Positions 1 to 9,379 of a stretch of DNA of 64,000 bases are shown here, piece after piece (position 1 is the stretch's first letter; every line of letters starts with the position of its first letter). Below the pieces are notes generated by a model. The model was not told the DNA's origin, searched no databases, and was given only the letters and a program-made list of their open reading frames with translations. The position numbers and the translations under genes are program-made. Where the stretch lies: contig OU342633.1 in assembly GCA_910589415.1 (NCBI GenBank), forward strand, positions 4,874,858 to 4,938,857. Direction: 5' to 3'. The stretch comes from Malachius bipustulatus (Eukaryota > Arthropoda > Insecta > Coleoptera > Melyridae).

Positions 1-101
1 GGGTACAACTTTGGACATGGATAAGTTCGGTTAAATCGGCATATTTTTTCCTCGGGAATCTGTGGTAGAACGTTGGTGGTACCTTTTAGAGACACCCTGT
101 A
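1..101. mobile_element. right end of a TACAGGGTGTC-type terminal-repeat element (runs off the window)
   Basis: Bases 91-101 read GACACCCTGTA, the inverse of the TACAGGGTG(T/A)C termini that bound several foldback elements later in this window. The rest of the element lies upstream of the window, so family and length cannot be checked. No coding sequence is visible in 1-222. Confidence 0.35.
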
Positions 102-222
102 TAGGGTGTTATGTAATTGAATGTCAATATTTAAGGGGGTGAATTTTGGGTCCATTTTAAGAAGAAAACTTCATGGTTTTCAGAAGAGATAGGTATGGTA
201 TACCTATATTAAGAGACGTAGT

Positions 223-1152
223 ATGAATGACCAAAGAGATTTGCAAAAGGATCTTGAGAGTATCTATAACTGGTCACAGTCTAATCAATTGAAACTAAAT
301 TGTGATAAATGTAAGACTATCTCTTTTGTTAGGAGTAGGGTAAATGAGCTTCGATTTAATTATCACATGAACGGTACTGCACTCGAATTGGTGGATAGTA
401 TTAGGGATCTTGGGGTAATCTATGAGAGTAAGTTTGAATTTAACATTCATTTGAGCACCGTAACCTCTAAGGCATTTCAAAAGTTGGGTTTTATTAAAAG
501 AATGACTAGAGAGTTCAAAAATATTGACACCATTATATATTTATATAAAACTCTTGTACGACCCATTCTAATTTACTGTTCGCCAATTTGGTCTCCTACT
601 TACGAAATACATGTAAAAAAGCTTGAATCAGTGCAACACAAGTTTTTCAAATACTTGGCCTTTAAAAAAGGTCAACCTATGAGTGTATGTGATCATGATT
701 ATTCGAGCCTAGCTAATTCAGCCAAATTGGAGTCATTAAAATCTCTACATGTTTACCATGATCTGCTTTTTGTTAAAAAAGTGAAACTTAATTTAGTCAA
801 TTGTATTGAAATCGCTGATATTTTTAAAGTTAGAGATTTGCCTTATCCTCTCAGATTGGCTAGGGAATTATCAGAGCAAAATTCGGCTCGTAATTATGTG
901 CATTATTCCACTATTCCCCGCTTAAAGCGAAAGTGGAATAAAATTGTTAGCTCGGATGGTTGCCTGGCACAGTCTGATACTCTGTCACTGTTTAAGAGGC
1001 TAACCAGACTTGCTGTAAATAGATTTATCTAGACATTTGTTATGATTACCAACTGTATTCAAACTGTGTACTCATCTATTAAACTTAAACTACACATTGT
1101 ATAAAGGGTATTTACCCGTTGACTATTATAAAAATAAATAAATAAATAAATA
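223..1152 (+). mobile_element. 5'-truncated LINE (CR1/jockey-like), C-terminal reverse transcriptase and 3' tail
   Basis: The 269-codon frame 223-1032 is the thumb and C-terminal part of a non-LTR reverse transcriptase. It shows the block after the catalytic centre (WSQSNQLKLNCDKCK), then DLGV at about residue 63, and YLYKTLVRPILIYCSPIWSP at about residues 106-125. Fingers, the YADD palm motif and endonuclease are missing, as expected for a 5'-truncated copy. After the stop comes a short 3' UTR and an (AATA)n tail at 1132-1152, which marks the + orientation. The frame is uninterrupted, so the copy is not old. Which LINE clade it belongs to is inferred from motif style only. Confidence 0.8.
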
Positions 1153-1186
1153 AGAACGTATGTCCTAAGAGTCTTAACTTTTGAGA

Positions 1187-1251
1187 TACAGGGTGGTAAA
1201 GTTTTATTAAAATAAATCATTTTTTCATAATATCTGTAATACCACTCTGTA
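1187..1251. mobile_element. very short inverted-repeat element (possible MITE remnant)
   Basis: The 65-bp stretch starts TACAGGGTGGTA and ends TACCACTCTGTA, an imperfect 12-bp terminal inverted repeat of the same general type as the TACAGGGTG elements elsewhere in the window. It sits between two LINE fragments. It is too short to assign to a family. Confidence 0.3.
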
Positions 1252-1279
1252 TATTTTAATGAAATTTAATAGACAGGTA

Positions 1280-2077
1280 TTACTCATCAAGAGGCATTCT
1301 TTCATGTACCACATTTCCTCTATCATCTACCTGATCTTTAGCTTGTGAGATAAACAACCAGATTTTTCTATCATTTTCAGATTTATGACTTCTAGACTGA
1401 AAGTTTATGTTTTGAAGGGTAGTTTGTCCCTGGCTTAGATCTGCTGACCCAACCTGCGGTCTTTTCTTGTGTTTTTTGGGCTCATCATCTGTTGTATAAT
1501 CTTCCGAGTTGATAACAGGGGGGCAATTTTTGTTAGCTAGATTAATGCATTTATTCATAATTTCTCTCTGTTTACTTTCAATTTCAGATAAGTCTGTATT
1601 ATTTTCATTTATTTTTACAGTTTTATTAGTAACAGCTGGTGAAATTTTTTTGCCAGTAATGCTGTTTTTTCCTTCATTATAATAGCTTATCTGTTTGATA
1701 GGTACATTAATTTTATCATTACCTCTTGTTTCAAGGATTTTCTCATATTTTGTTCTAGTTTCCATTAATTGAGTTTCTAGTCTACATACCTTTTCTTTAA
1801 GTAGTGAATTAGTTAAGGCTTGCTCACTAACTAAGATTTTAAGGGCTGTGAACGCTTCCATGGAGAAATTGTACCCACCATCAGCAGCAGGTTCCTCATT
1901 GTAGTAATGATTAGTTTTCACAGTACATTCCTTCGAGTTACATCTGTATAACACCTCATATGATCTTTGAGCACATGAACTGTGATACTTAGTGCCACAA
2001 ACACATTTTACACTATTTTTAACATCTTTATTACAATATTTGCAGACATCCTTGCAGACATCTTTCACTTCAGCCAT
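1280..2077 (-). CDS. LINE ORF1 protein with PHD-like zinc finger
   Basis: This 265-residue frame begins MAEVKDVCKDVCKYCNKDV. An N-terminal cysteine/histidine cluster (residues about 8-55: CxxC, CxC, HxxC, then CxxxxC) looks like the PHD-type finger found in ORF1 of CR1-like LINEs. A coiled-coil-like heptad stretch follows at about residues 85-115, then a low-complexity charged linker. The end (KIWLFISQAKDQV) resembles the ORF1 end of the LINE at 45606-46260 (KMWFYIGKVNEGV), so both are probably ORF1 of related elements. No ORF2 follows in this orientation, so the copy is partial. A cellular PHD protein is the alternative, but the position among LINE debris argues against it. Confidence 0.6.
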   Translation of the reverse strand: MAEVKDVCKDVCKYCNKDVKNSVKCVCGTKYHSSCAQRSYEVLYRCNSKECTVKTNHYYNEEPAADGGYNFSMEAFTALKILVSEQALTNSLLKEKVCRLETQLMETRTKYEKILETRGNDKINVPIKQISYYNEGKNSITGKKISPAVTNKTVKINENNTDLSEIESKQREIMNKCINLANKNCPPVINSEDYTTDDEPKKHKKRPQVGSADLSQGQTTLQNINFQSRSHKSENDRKIWLFISQAKDQVDDRGNVVHERMPLDE

Positions 2078-2329
2078 CTTGAATTTTATTATAATTACAT
2101 TTACCTAATTACTTACCCAGTTCTCTAATTTTGAGATATACTATACCACACCTGATACTTGTTTTTTAATATGAGTTGATCAGAAGTCTCCATGGGCGTA
2201 ACCCCCCCAAAAAGTCATGTTCTCGAGATGTGAACTAGACAACTCTGAAGATGGACTTTTTATCTCATGACAGTCATGCATACATATATTCTTAAATGTC
2301 GACCCCTCCTAATTGTTAAATAGATCATT

Positions 2330-3085
2330 TGCGTTAAGGTTGAGAAGCTACTTCTGTTGCAGTAGTTACATTTTAGGTCTGTTGAGTCATTGTATGTTCT
2401 ATGTATTGTTTTTCACAGTTGTTGCAAGGGATTTTGTAGATTAAATGGCTTCTTTTTTGGGTTGAGATTCTTGATTTTAATTTTGTATGGAGGTTTTGAA
2501 TTTGGTTGTGACTTTTGCGGGCTATTTTGCTATTGGATTTCTTGAATATTTTCTCTATTTTCTCTGATAGTTTTGTGATGCCTAAGGCATTGTTGTGTAG
2601 GTATGTGTTGTTTGATGTGGAATGTGTGTCGTTCGTAGTGTTGTGTCATTTGGATTCTTTTAACTGTGAGTGTGAGTTGGTTTTTTAGGTGTAGTGGGTA
2701 GTTGTTGTTAAGAAGTATTGTTTTTGCTTTTTTGATGGTTTCTGGTCTGTAATTGGATTTGTTAGTTTTATGGCTCTGTCTATTACAGCTGTTATGATTG
2801 CTCTTTTGGATTATGTGGTGTCCAGATTGAAAGTTAAGATATTTATCAGATGAAGTTTGTTTTGTGAGCCATTTGGTGAGTATTGTGTTGTATTGTCTTA
2901 TTAGTGTCATGTCTTGGAAGTTAATTTGGTTATTATTTTCTAGTTCTGTTGTAAATTGTAGTTTGGGGTGGAATGAGTTGAAGGTGTTTAGGATAAGGTT
3001 TTTCCAGGATGTGATATGGCAAATATGCAGTCATCTACATATCTTTTGTATAGGCTTCATTTTGTTGTCTAGTTTGTCCATTATT
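2330..3085 (-). pseudogene. Penelope-like element fragment (reverse transcriptase plus GIY-YIG remnant)
   Basis: On the - strand, the bases complementary to 3027-3047 encode KRYVDDC, the catalytic YVDD of a reverse transcriptase. After a frameshift, the frame 2910-2530 contains YLNFQSGHH and, further on, NNNYPLHLKNQ. These match the Penelope-family blocks for the region after the palm (YLNF.S.HP and NGYP..FI). Closer to 2400, a frame encoding IYKIPCNNCEKQYIEHT fits the start of a GIY-YIG endonuclease, with the Gly of YIG changed to Glu. Several frameshifts and stops show it is dead. The order RT then GIY-YIG is the diagnostic layout of this class. Confidence 0.7.
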
Positions 3086-3552
3086 TTTTATTTCATGCTC
3101 AGCACAATAAACATATGTCGCAGACATGCGCAAAGTGTCATAATTGCCCGCTTATTATGTCAACTGTCTGTCAAATGTCGCTCAATCTCAACAACGCATC
3201 CTGACTATTTCCAGCATGTTGTAAGAATTAACACCCAATCGTTTTGCGATGGCATTCAACATTTGATGTCAGGTGAACATGTCCGTTATAACATTATTTT
3301 TTCATGTTGAGACCAATGATTTTATTGTGTTATAGTTTTTTTTTCAAGTTATTTACATAGTTTTATAAGCAACAACATACAATAAAGAGCGAACAAGAGA
3401 CCGACCGGCCCTGAAAATCCTAAAAAAAATTTATTTGAAGCTAATTCTTCACCACGAACTCAAATCCCAAATAAAAAATGAAGAAAATTTAAAATGTAAA
3501 ATACTGTATGCTGTGAGCGTCAGAATCATAGTTGAATAGCATACCAAGCTCG
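3086..3552. other. unassigned AT-rich spacer
   Basis: I see no recognisable gene, terminal repeat or structured RNA in this stretch. A 148-codon frame runs through 2864-3310 on the + strand, but its first part is antisense to the Penelope fragment and the rest has no recognisable motif. Confidence 0.4.
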
Positions 3553-3570
3553 GAATTACTTTTAAGTATT

Positions 3571-4480
3571 AATAAATAATAATAATAATACCATTTATTC
3601 ATATATGGCTGTAAAGTTATACAGATGTGATTGTCAAAATATCAAAGGACATACAAAAATAACAAGAAAACACACAGCATGTATCACATCATACAGCAAT
3701 ACAGTAATCACATGACAGACACTAGGCACCCAGACTCAGATCAGAAAACCTTTTTAATCAAATATCTTTCCACTGAATTAAAAAAATTCCTATCATTTTC
3801 TATCAGTCTTATAACCTCAGGAAGATTATTAAAAACAGTTGCACTTACTTAGGTGACTTTTCAAATAGTGCTGTTCTATGCCTATCCACAAGACATAAGC
3901 CTCCTCTAGTGTTATAACCATGAGATGAGACACGCTCAAAAAATTTGGGATCATTTCTGGTATACTGAGCGGCGTTCAGGGCATAAATGGACACGATAGT
4001 GAGAATATTATGTCTCATGAAATAAGGCTTGCATGAATCCAGCGGGTCAAGATTGAAACTTAACCTTATGATTCTCTTCTGCAGAATCAAAACTCTTGAG
4101 ATGCTCGTTGCACCGCCCCAAGCAAGAACATTATAACTCAATACTGAGTGAACTAAAACGTAATAGACAGTCATCAGGCCTCTTTAGCCGTTTGCAAATC
4201 TTATCCAACTGCTCACCCCAACCCAAATGGCTACCTGCTCCCAAGAACTTAACGGCACCTGCCATAGTAATGCCGTCCGCTCTGAGCAGCTCGAGAAAGT
4301 CGCGAGATAGTGGTCTGCATAAATAATAAATAAACTCTGATTTATCCTCATTTAAAATCCGCATGTTTCTTTGACACCACCCTCTAAAGCTCCCATACAC
4401 TACCAAATCGCATACATACAATATAAAAATCAACGGTCCTAGAATTGATCCCTGTGGCACCCCATATCTTATCTCAAAAT
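3571..4480 (-). pseudogene. defective LINE fragment with internal RT deletion
   Basis: On the - strand, the frame ending near 4131 starts with the reverse-transcriptase block GVPQGSILGPLIFILYV. It then jumps directly to post-catalytic sequence (NEDKSEFIYY, then VKFLGAG), so the YADD motif has been deleted. A frameshift near 4150 leads to the second frame 4174-3845, which carries LVHSVLSYNVLAWGG and the C-terminal RT block ending HRTALFEKSPK. The 3' end is marked by an ATT-rich tail (3571-3590, read as its complement). The fragment stops about 20 bp before the splice acceptor of a Nup43 exon, so it sits in that intron. Confidence 0.75.
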
Positions 4481-4500
4481 CATTGTTTCATTTGTTTCAG

Positions 4501-4716
4501 AAGAAGCTGACAGTTGCTCTATAAGATGTGTTACATTCTTAACCCATAATGAATTACTGACCAGCAATCTGAGAGGCCAAATGAAAATCTGGGATCTTCG
4601 TGCTGATGCAAGTGAACCCACTAGTACATTTAGCTTGAGTGGAGGCCAAGTTACACCTACATGTTTAGAATTCCACCCAACTCAACGTCATTTGGTAGTT
4701 GCAGGTGACGAAGAAG
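4501..4716 (+). CDS. Nup43: nucleoporin Nup43, internal exon (WD40 repeats)
   Basis: Nup43 is a WD-repeat subunit of the Nup107-160 (Y) complex of the nuclear pore. This exon follows a clean acceptor (TTTGTTTCAG at 4491-4500) and ends at donor G|GTAAAT. It encodes EADSCSIRCVTFL, a strand ending in GQMKIWDLRADASEP, and a second blade start (CLEFHPTQRHLVVAGDEEG). From my knowledge of the family, these line up with the middle of animal Nup43 (NADSS..AVTFL, GQLKIWDFR, HPNQ.HVV..GGQ.G). The split codon joins perfectly to the exon at 7900. Upstream exons are not in the window: 1-4500 holds only transposon debris. Confidence 0.85.
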
Positions 4717-5015
4717 GTAAATTAAACATTGCTTTAACTAAATAGAGTACCTAACTCTGCACAGAAATTTTATTACATCACAAAATTGGAAAAATATTAT
4801 TTTTTTTTGCTCACAAATGAAGGAAGAATCAGTCTTAGCTTGGAAAATAAAAATTTTAAGACATTTTTTAATTCGTTAAAGTTATTAGATCTTGAAGCGT
4901 TTGCCCTTTTTCCAAAGCATATAATCTGACTTGGTGATGGGATGCAGTTTCAAGTGCTCACCTGTTCTTTGTCTAACAATCTAAAATTGGTTAACTAACA
5001 AAGAATGTGGGTGTA

Positions 5016-6005
5016 CTATGAGGGTTGTTTGAACAGTTTCAGGCCTTATCGACAAAAAGTACTGAGAAAATTATTTTCTTTTACTGTCCGATAGATGGTG
5101 TTGATATGTGTATCCTATAAAAAGCTAATGCCATTGGTCCAAATTTGACAAGCAAAGTTTTTTTTTCAACAATAGGTGAAATCAAGTATCGCCCGGTTCA
5201 AGGCATAAGAGATGAGTTGGATTCAGTGTCGGTGAACCTACTCCTTCATTTACAACCCTGAAACTTTAGGCGGCCGATTGCAGATGTGGTCGTACCACAA
5301 TTTTTGATAAGGAACATTCTGGACGCTCAAAAACTGTTTCACTTACTGAAGTCGATTTAGTGCATGCAAGTAGGCAACTGTGATGGAAAATCGCCGATTG
5401 ACAGTTAAGGAGATTGCTCGGTCTTGTGGGACATCAGATGAACGGGGATTTTAGAGATGACTTGGGTATGAGAAAATTATCCGCTTGTTGAAAATCGACC
5501 AAAAGTGCGAATTACTTACATGTCGCGCGAGTGTCTTGAAACTGTATAGAAAAATTAGATGAACAAGGTGAAGGTCGTTCTTTATTCGAAAAAAGTGAAA
5601 TCAACAGTTTTTTGGGACGGCCGTAGGATTATTATGATTGACTACCTTCAGAAAGATAAAACCACCAAAAGCTGCTGGATCTGTTGAAGACCAAAATCAA
5701 GAAAAACAACCACACTTGGCCAAAAAAGTAGTGCTGTTTCACCAGGACAACACTTTATTTATTTTTTATCTATTTACAAATTTAAAAAAATTCTCGGGAG
5801 GAAAAATATGGGTCAAATGCTGACGTGGAACGCTTTTTTTTTGGGTATACTCCCTGAATTTTTTTCTGCCGGTTTAAAGAGTTGGAAATGCGTTTGACCA
5901 AATGTATTAAGTAACGAAGGAGACTATGTCCAGAAATAAATTTTCTTGGCTCAAAAATCTGTATTTTTGTTGAAAAGGCCTGAACCTTTTGAAACGACCC
6001 TCGTG
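5016..6005 (+). mobile_element. decayed mariner transposon in the Nup43 intron
   Basis: The terminal inverted repeats (5016-5047 and 5975-6005) share the inner ends TTCAGGCCTT/AAGGCCTGAA and the outer GAGGGT.GTTT/AAAC.ACCCTC. The 5' side is preceded by TA. Inside, broken reading frames still show mariner landmarks: a helix-turn-helix region (ENRRLTVKEIA-like), KKVVLFHQDN around 5725-5750 (second catalytic Asp), and a C-terminal KELEMRLTKCIK near 5880-5915. Stops, frameshifts and an AT-rich insertion after the HQDN motif make it inactive. The overall length of 990 bp is below the usual 1.3 kb of a full mariner, so internal sequence is missing. Confidence 0.8.
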
Positions 6006-6825
6006 CATCCTAATGCATGTATCAGAACTTTACTTTGGTCTGTATTCTCATCTTACTTTATAGCATATTTTAATTTAACAGTAAAACAACAAAAATATGG
6101 ATCATGACGAAAAAGTGTTCCCCACCACTTTTATAATAAACTTCAAAATCACTTTCTAAAGGAAGTTCGGGAAGTGAATATTGATTCTGAGGCTACTACC
6201 TCGCATACACCAATGTAGTAGTAGAAATCCTCAAATCCTGCTCCACATTAGGGACAGACAGTCAGACCCTCACCCCCATAAGTTGTAAGTTGTCAGTGCC
6301 TGTTCAGAGTGTTATTGTTACTGGTGAGCACTCTAACTAGTAGGTCTAAGTTCCCTCCGGTTCAGTTGGCCCATGTTGGCCAGCGTGTTTCTGTCTAAAC
6401 CGGCTATGAACAACCTGGCCAGTCGACAGGCTCCGGTGCACTTGTATAATGACCTTCCAGTTCATGTAATCGATATCCTGAATGTCCAGGAATCCACACT
6501 ATCTGTATCATTTTCTTGTGACCATGTTCTTATAAATAAGATGAGAATACAGACCTTTGAGTTTTCTAAAAGTAGTAAGGAATGGACATAGATTATTTTG
6601 TTTTTTAAGTTATGGCTATGATTATTTAGAAATATAATTAGTTTCGTTTTTTTTCGTATATTTGGAAACTTTGCTGTATTCTGAGTAGGTAATAACACTA
6701 TCAAAGACACTCATAACATAGAATATTAACACTTGTTAGTGCGCTGTCAATCAAATGTGTGATATAGGGTTGATCATTCTCATAATTCATAGCCTACTAG
6801 GTCCGAATAGACTTGGAATAGACTA
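6006..6825. other. intronic stretch without recognised elements
   Basis: This part of the Nup43 intron shows no coding frame with a recognisable domain. The frame 6373-6591 on the + strand is open for 72 codons but has no motif. Degraded repeat sequence is likely but not provable by eye. Confidence 0.35.
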
Positions 6826-7177
6826 TACAGGATGTAGCACAAATTGAGGTTTTAAAGGGTGATTCCTTGTAATTTTTTTATGAAAAATGCTCATATAAAC
6901 ATAAGTGTTGTCACTTGCATAATTTTCGAGATACAGGGTGTCAAAGTTTTGATTAATTATTCGCATTTTGATGAAACTTGGAACTTTTGTTAGTTTTAAT
7001 AAGAGGCTGAAGAATAATTAATAGAAAATCATTTTTTTAATAAAAGTTTGACCCAGTATTTCGAAAGTTATGTAAGTGACGCTACATGCTTAACATTAAT
7101 AATATTTTGGCTTAAAACATAAAATGACAAGGCATTACTCCTTAAAATTCAAGTAATCACTTATGTTACATCTTGTA
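6826..7177. mobile_element. palindrome-like MITE (TACAGGATGTA / TACAAGATGTA ends)
   Basis: The left end TACAGGATGTAGCAC and the complement of the right end TACAAGATGTAACATAA are related. They continue inward as imperfect repeats (TTTAAAGGGTGATTCCTTGTAA against TTTTAAGGAGTAATGCCTTGTCA), making a hairpin-like unit of about 350 bp. There is no coding capacity. It ends directly where the next inverted-repeat element begins. Confidence 0.6.
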
Positions 7178-7822
7178 CCGGGTGTCCCAACACTAGTGTC
7201 TACCCCATAAATAGAGCTTAATTTTAAAGATAAAAAATTGAAACTTTGAGGATTTGTGTACTTGATATAGGACCACGGAATGGCATAATTAGTTTTATTA
7301 AAAAAAAATTAATAACTTTATAATAATCACCTTTTTCATTACTCCATAATAAGACACTGTCCAGTGCAGGTTCAGTGTGTCGGCTAGCCCAGCAAGAGCC
7401 GTCCTTCTATTTATTTGGGCCTTATTTACTTTGTCATAAAACTTTATTGCACCTACCGTTTTCAGATTATATTGATCACCGTATTGCACATCATAAATCT
7501 GTTTTCTATACCTGTCATTGCTATATAATTATATTTTATTTAATTAAAGCCTTATAATTCTTTTTTTCACATTTCTTTCAAGCGGTTTTGATTTTATTAA
7601 TCGATTTCTACCTATGTATTGAAGAAAAACCGAATTTTTTTGACAATTTACCACCATATTACAGTTTTTTATCGCTGGCGCCCGAACTAATTTTTTTTTT
7701 AATGAAACTGGTTATGCCATTCCGTGGTCCTATATCAAGTACACAAATCCTCAAAGTTTCAATTTTTTATCTTTAAAATTAAGCTCCATTTAGAGGGTGG
7801 ACACTAATGTTGGGACACCCGG
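7178..7822. mobile_element. DNA transposon with about 140-bp terminal inverted repeats
   Basis: The ends CCGGGTGTCCCAACA (7178) and TGTTGGGACACCCGG (to 7822) are perfect inverse copies flanked by TA on both sides. The repeat continues inward for about 140 bp with few differences, including a shared block TGAGGATTTGTGTACTTGAT and its inverse at 7735-7755. The loop (about 7320-7680) holds a short open frame on the - strand (63 codons) with no motif I recognise. The structure is that of a non-autonomous element with long terminal repeats using a TA target. It lies in the last intron of Nup43. Confidence 0.8.
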
Positions 7823-7899
7823 TACATATAATATGATTATGAGTTAATATAAATTATTCACAATAATCAAAATTTATTGATATAATTTTAAATATTTAG

Positions 7900-8261
7900 G
7901 ATCACTGACTATTTGGGATCTTCGCCACAATCTATATCCAGTTAATCTGATCGATGCTCATGAAGACAGCGTTTCAGAAATTCAGTTTCACCAAGATTTT
8001 CCCAATCAGCTATTCAGTTGTTCAGCCGCCGGTGAAATATGGCACTGGAACACAAGCAGTACAGATGGCCTTCTAGAAGAAGATAATTTATCATCCGTGT
8101 GGTTAACCACAGAAAGTGTTAAAAATAATCTAGATGTTTTCGCCCTTCTGTCAAAAATTAGCAAACCAATAACCAGTTTAGATGTTAATAAGGCAAAAGT
8201 TTTATGTAGTTGTGATAATGAAGCTCTGTATTTCATCAACAATGTTAATGTTTATTATTGA
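7900..8261 (+). CDS. Nup43: nucleoporin Nup43, terminal exon with stop codon
   Basis: The acceptor AATATTTAG (7891-7899) precedes GATCACTG. Joined to the previous exon this restores a WD motif, GSLTIWDLRHNLYPV, followed by AHEDSVSEIQFH, a second repeat ending in GEIWHWNTSS, and the family's C-terminal region containing SVWLTTE and ITSLDVN, ending FINNVNVYY and TGA. This matches the layout of the Nup43 C-terminus (SIWDVR, AHEAEMWEVHFHP, GSLWHWD, then a last strand before the stop). The frame is intact. A polyadenylation signal AATAAA lies at 8518-8523, giving a 3' UTR of about 280 bp. I infer a functional gene. Confidence 0.88.
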
Positions 8262-8517
8262 AACTCGTTTGAGTTTTGATATGTAACATTTTTACATTAA
8301 TTTTTTTTTGTAAAAATTTTCTTTCAATCTAATTTATGTTGCATCAATGTGCTCCATTGAGTTTTCAACTCTAACATTGTATTTTTTATATAAAAATATA
8401 TGATTTAAAAATGAATCCGGCAATGTTTTTTGCGGACTGGGACTTTGACAAAACAGAGAGTGAGCATGTAACTGTGTCAAAATTGAAATAATTTCCATTT
8501 CAAAAGTTGAATTGTTC

Positions 8518-8523
8518 AATAAA
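8518..8523 (+). promoter_or_regulatory. polyadenylation signal of Nup43
   Basis: AATAAA lies about 257 bp after the Nup43 stop codon in an AT-rich 3' UTR. No other consensus hexamer lies closer to the stop. Confidence 0.55.
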
Positions 8524-8835
8524 ACTAACTTTAAAGTTTGATTAGTTGTTGTAAATTTGAACATTTATTCCAAGGGAGAACACCACAGTGGATGATATAC
8601 AACTTGGTGATAAACTTGGAACAATATTCATAATAATAATTATAATTTTACATTAATAACAATGATAATAATTATTATTATAGTTTTAACTTTGCCAAGG
8701 TGTAGGGTGGGAGTAATCATTTTCATACTCATGTTTCAAACTCAGGATTACCCCCATCGTTACAACCCCTTACTCATTACTTTATAAATTGTTGTTTGAT
8801 TTCTCTATTTGTGAATTTCATGTTTCTTTCAACAT
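8524..8835. other. Nup43 downstream spacer, low complexity
   Basis: This is AT-rich sequence with an ATA/ATT simple-repeat patch at about 8625-8690. No gene or mobile element is seen. Confidence 0.4.
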
Positions 8836-9379
8836 TGTGAGTCAACAACACTCGAGTTCGAATATAAAGGGACCCTGCTGGTAGCTGGGAGAACCGCTTT
8901 TACTTTCTTTGAGGCAATGTGCGGCGTTGCCGTTTGTACTAGACGTTAGAATAGTCGTAGCTTACTTAGGCTCGTTTAGCGCTTTTGGTTTTACTCAAGA
9001 TATGCTTCATTTATTTGTAAACCAGGTTTGCAAGACCTGTTTTACCTTCATTGTTTATTCGCAGATATACTCTGAATTTGCATTGTTCGGGTGTAGCTTC
9101 TGAAGCAAGTAATATTTAATTTCCTTCCAGCCATATTCAGGTATGTTATAGTCCTCGGACTAGAAGTTTGGTTTTCTGGATTTACTCTGAACTTGTATTC
9201 TCGGGCGTAGCTTTTTTTTTTTTTTTTTTGAAAAAGGAGGGTAAATCCATTATGGATACCCATGCATTGGGTTATGTGGGAGTCCCACCCACTAAAACCC
9301 CCTCCTTTCGAGGGCCGTCTGATTCTTGGTCACCGGAAGCACCTCAGCCTCATGGGCTTATTGTGCACCCCCTTTTGCT

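Noticed and set aside
295..480. Open frame on the - strand
   Set aside because: It is the antisense shadow of the LINE reverse transcriptase on the + strand, with no motif of its own.
2864..3310. 148-codon frame on the + strand with hydrophobic stretches
   Set aside because: The first part is antisense to the Penelope RT, and hydrophobicity comes from T-rich sequence. No homology recognised.
8836..9200. Solo LTR with defined ends
   Set aside because: TG/CA-like ends can be proposed at 8836 and 26637, but the flanks show no matching target duplication, so only a low-confidence repeat is listed.
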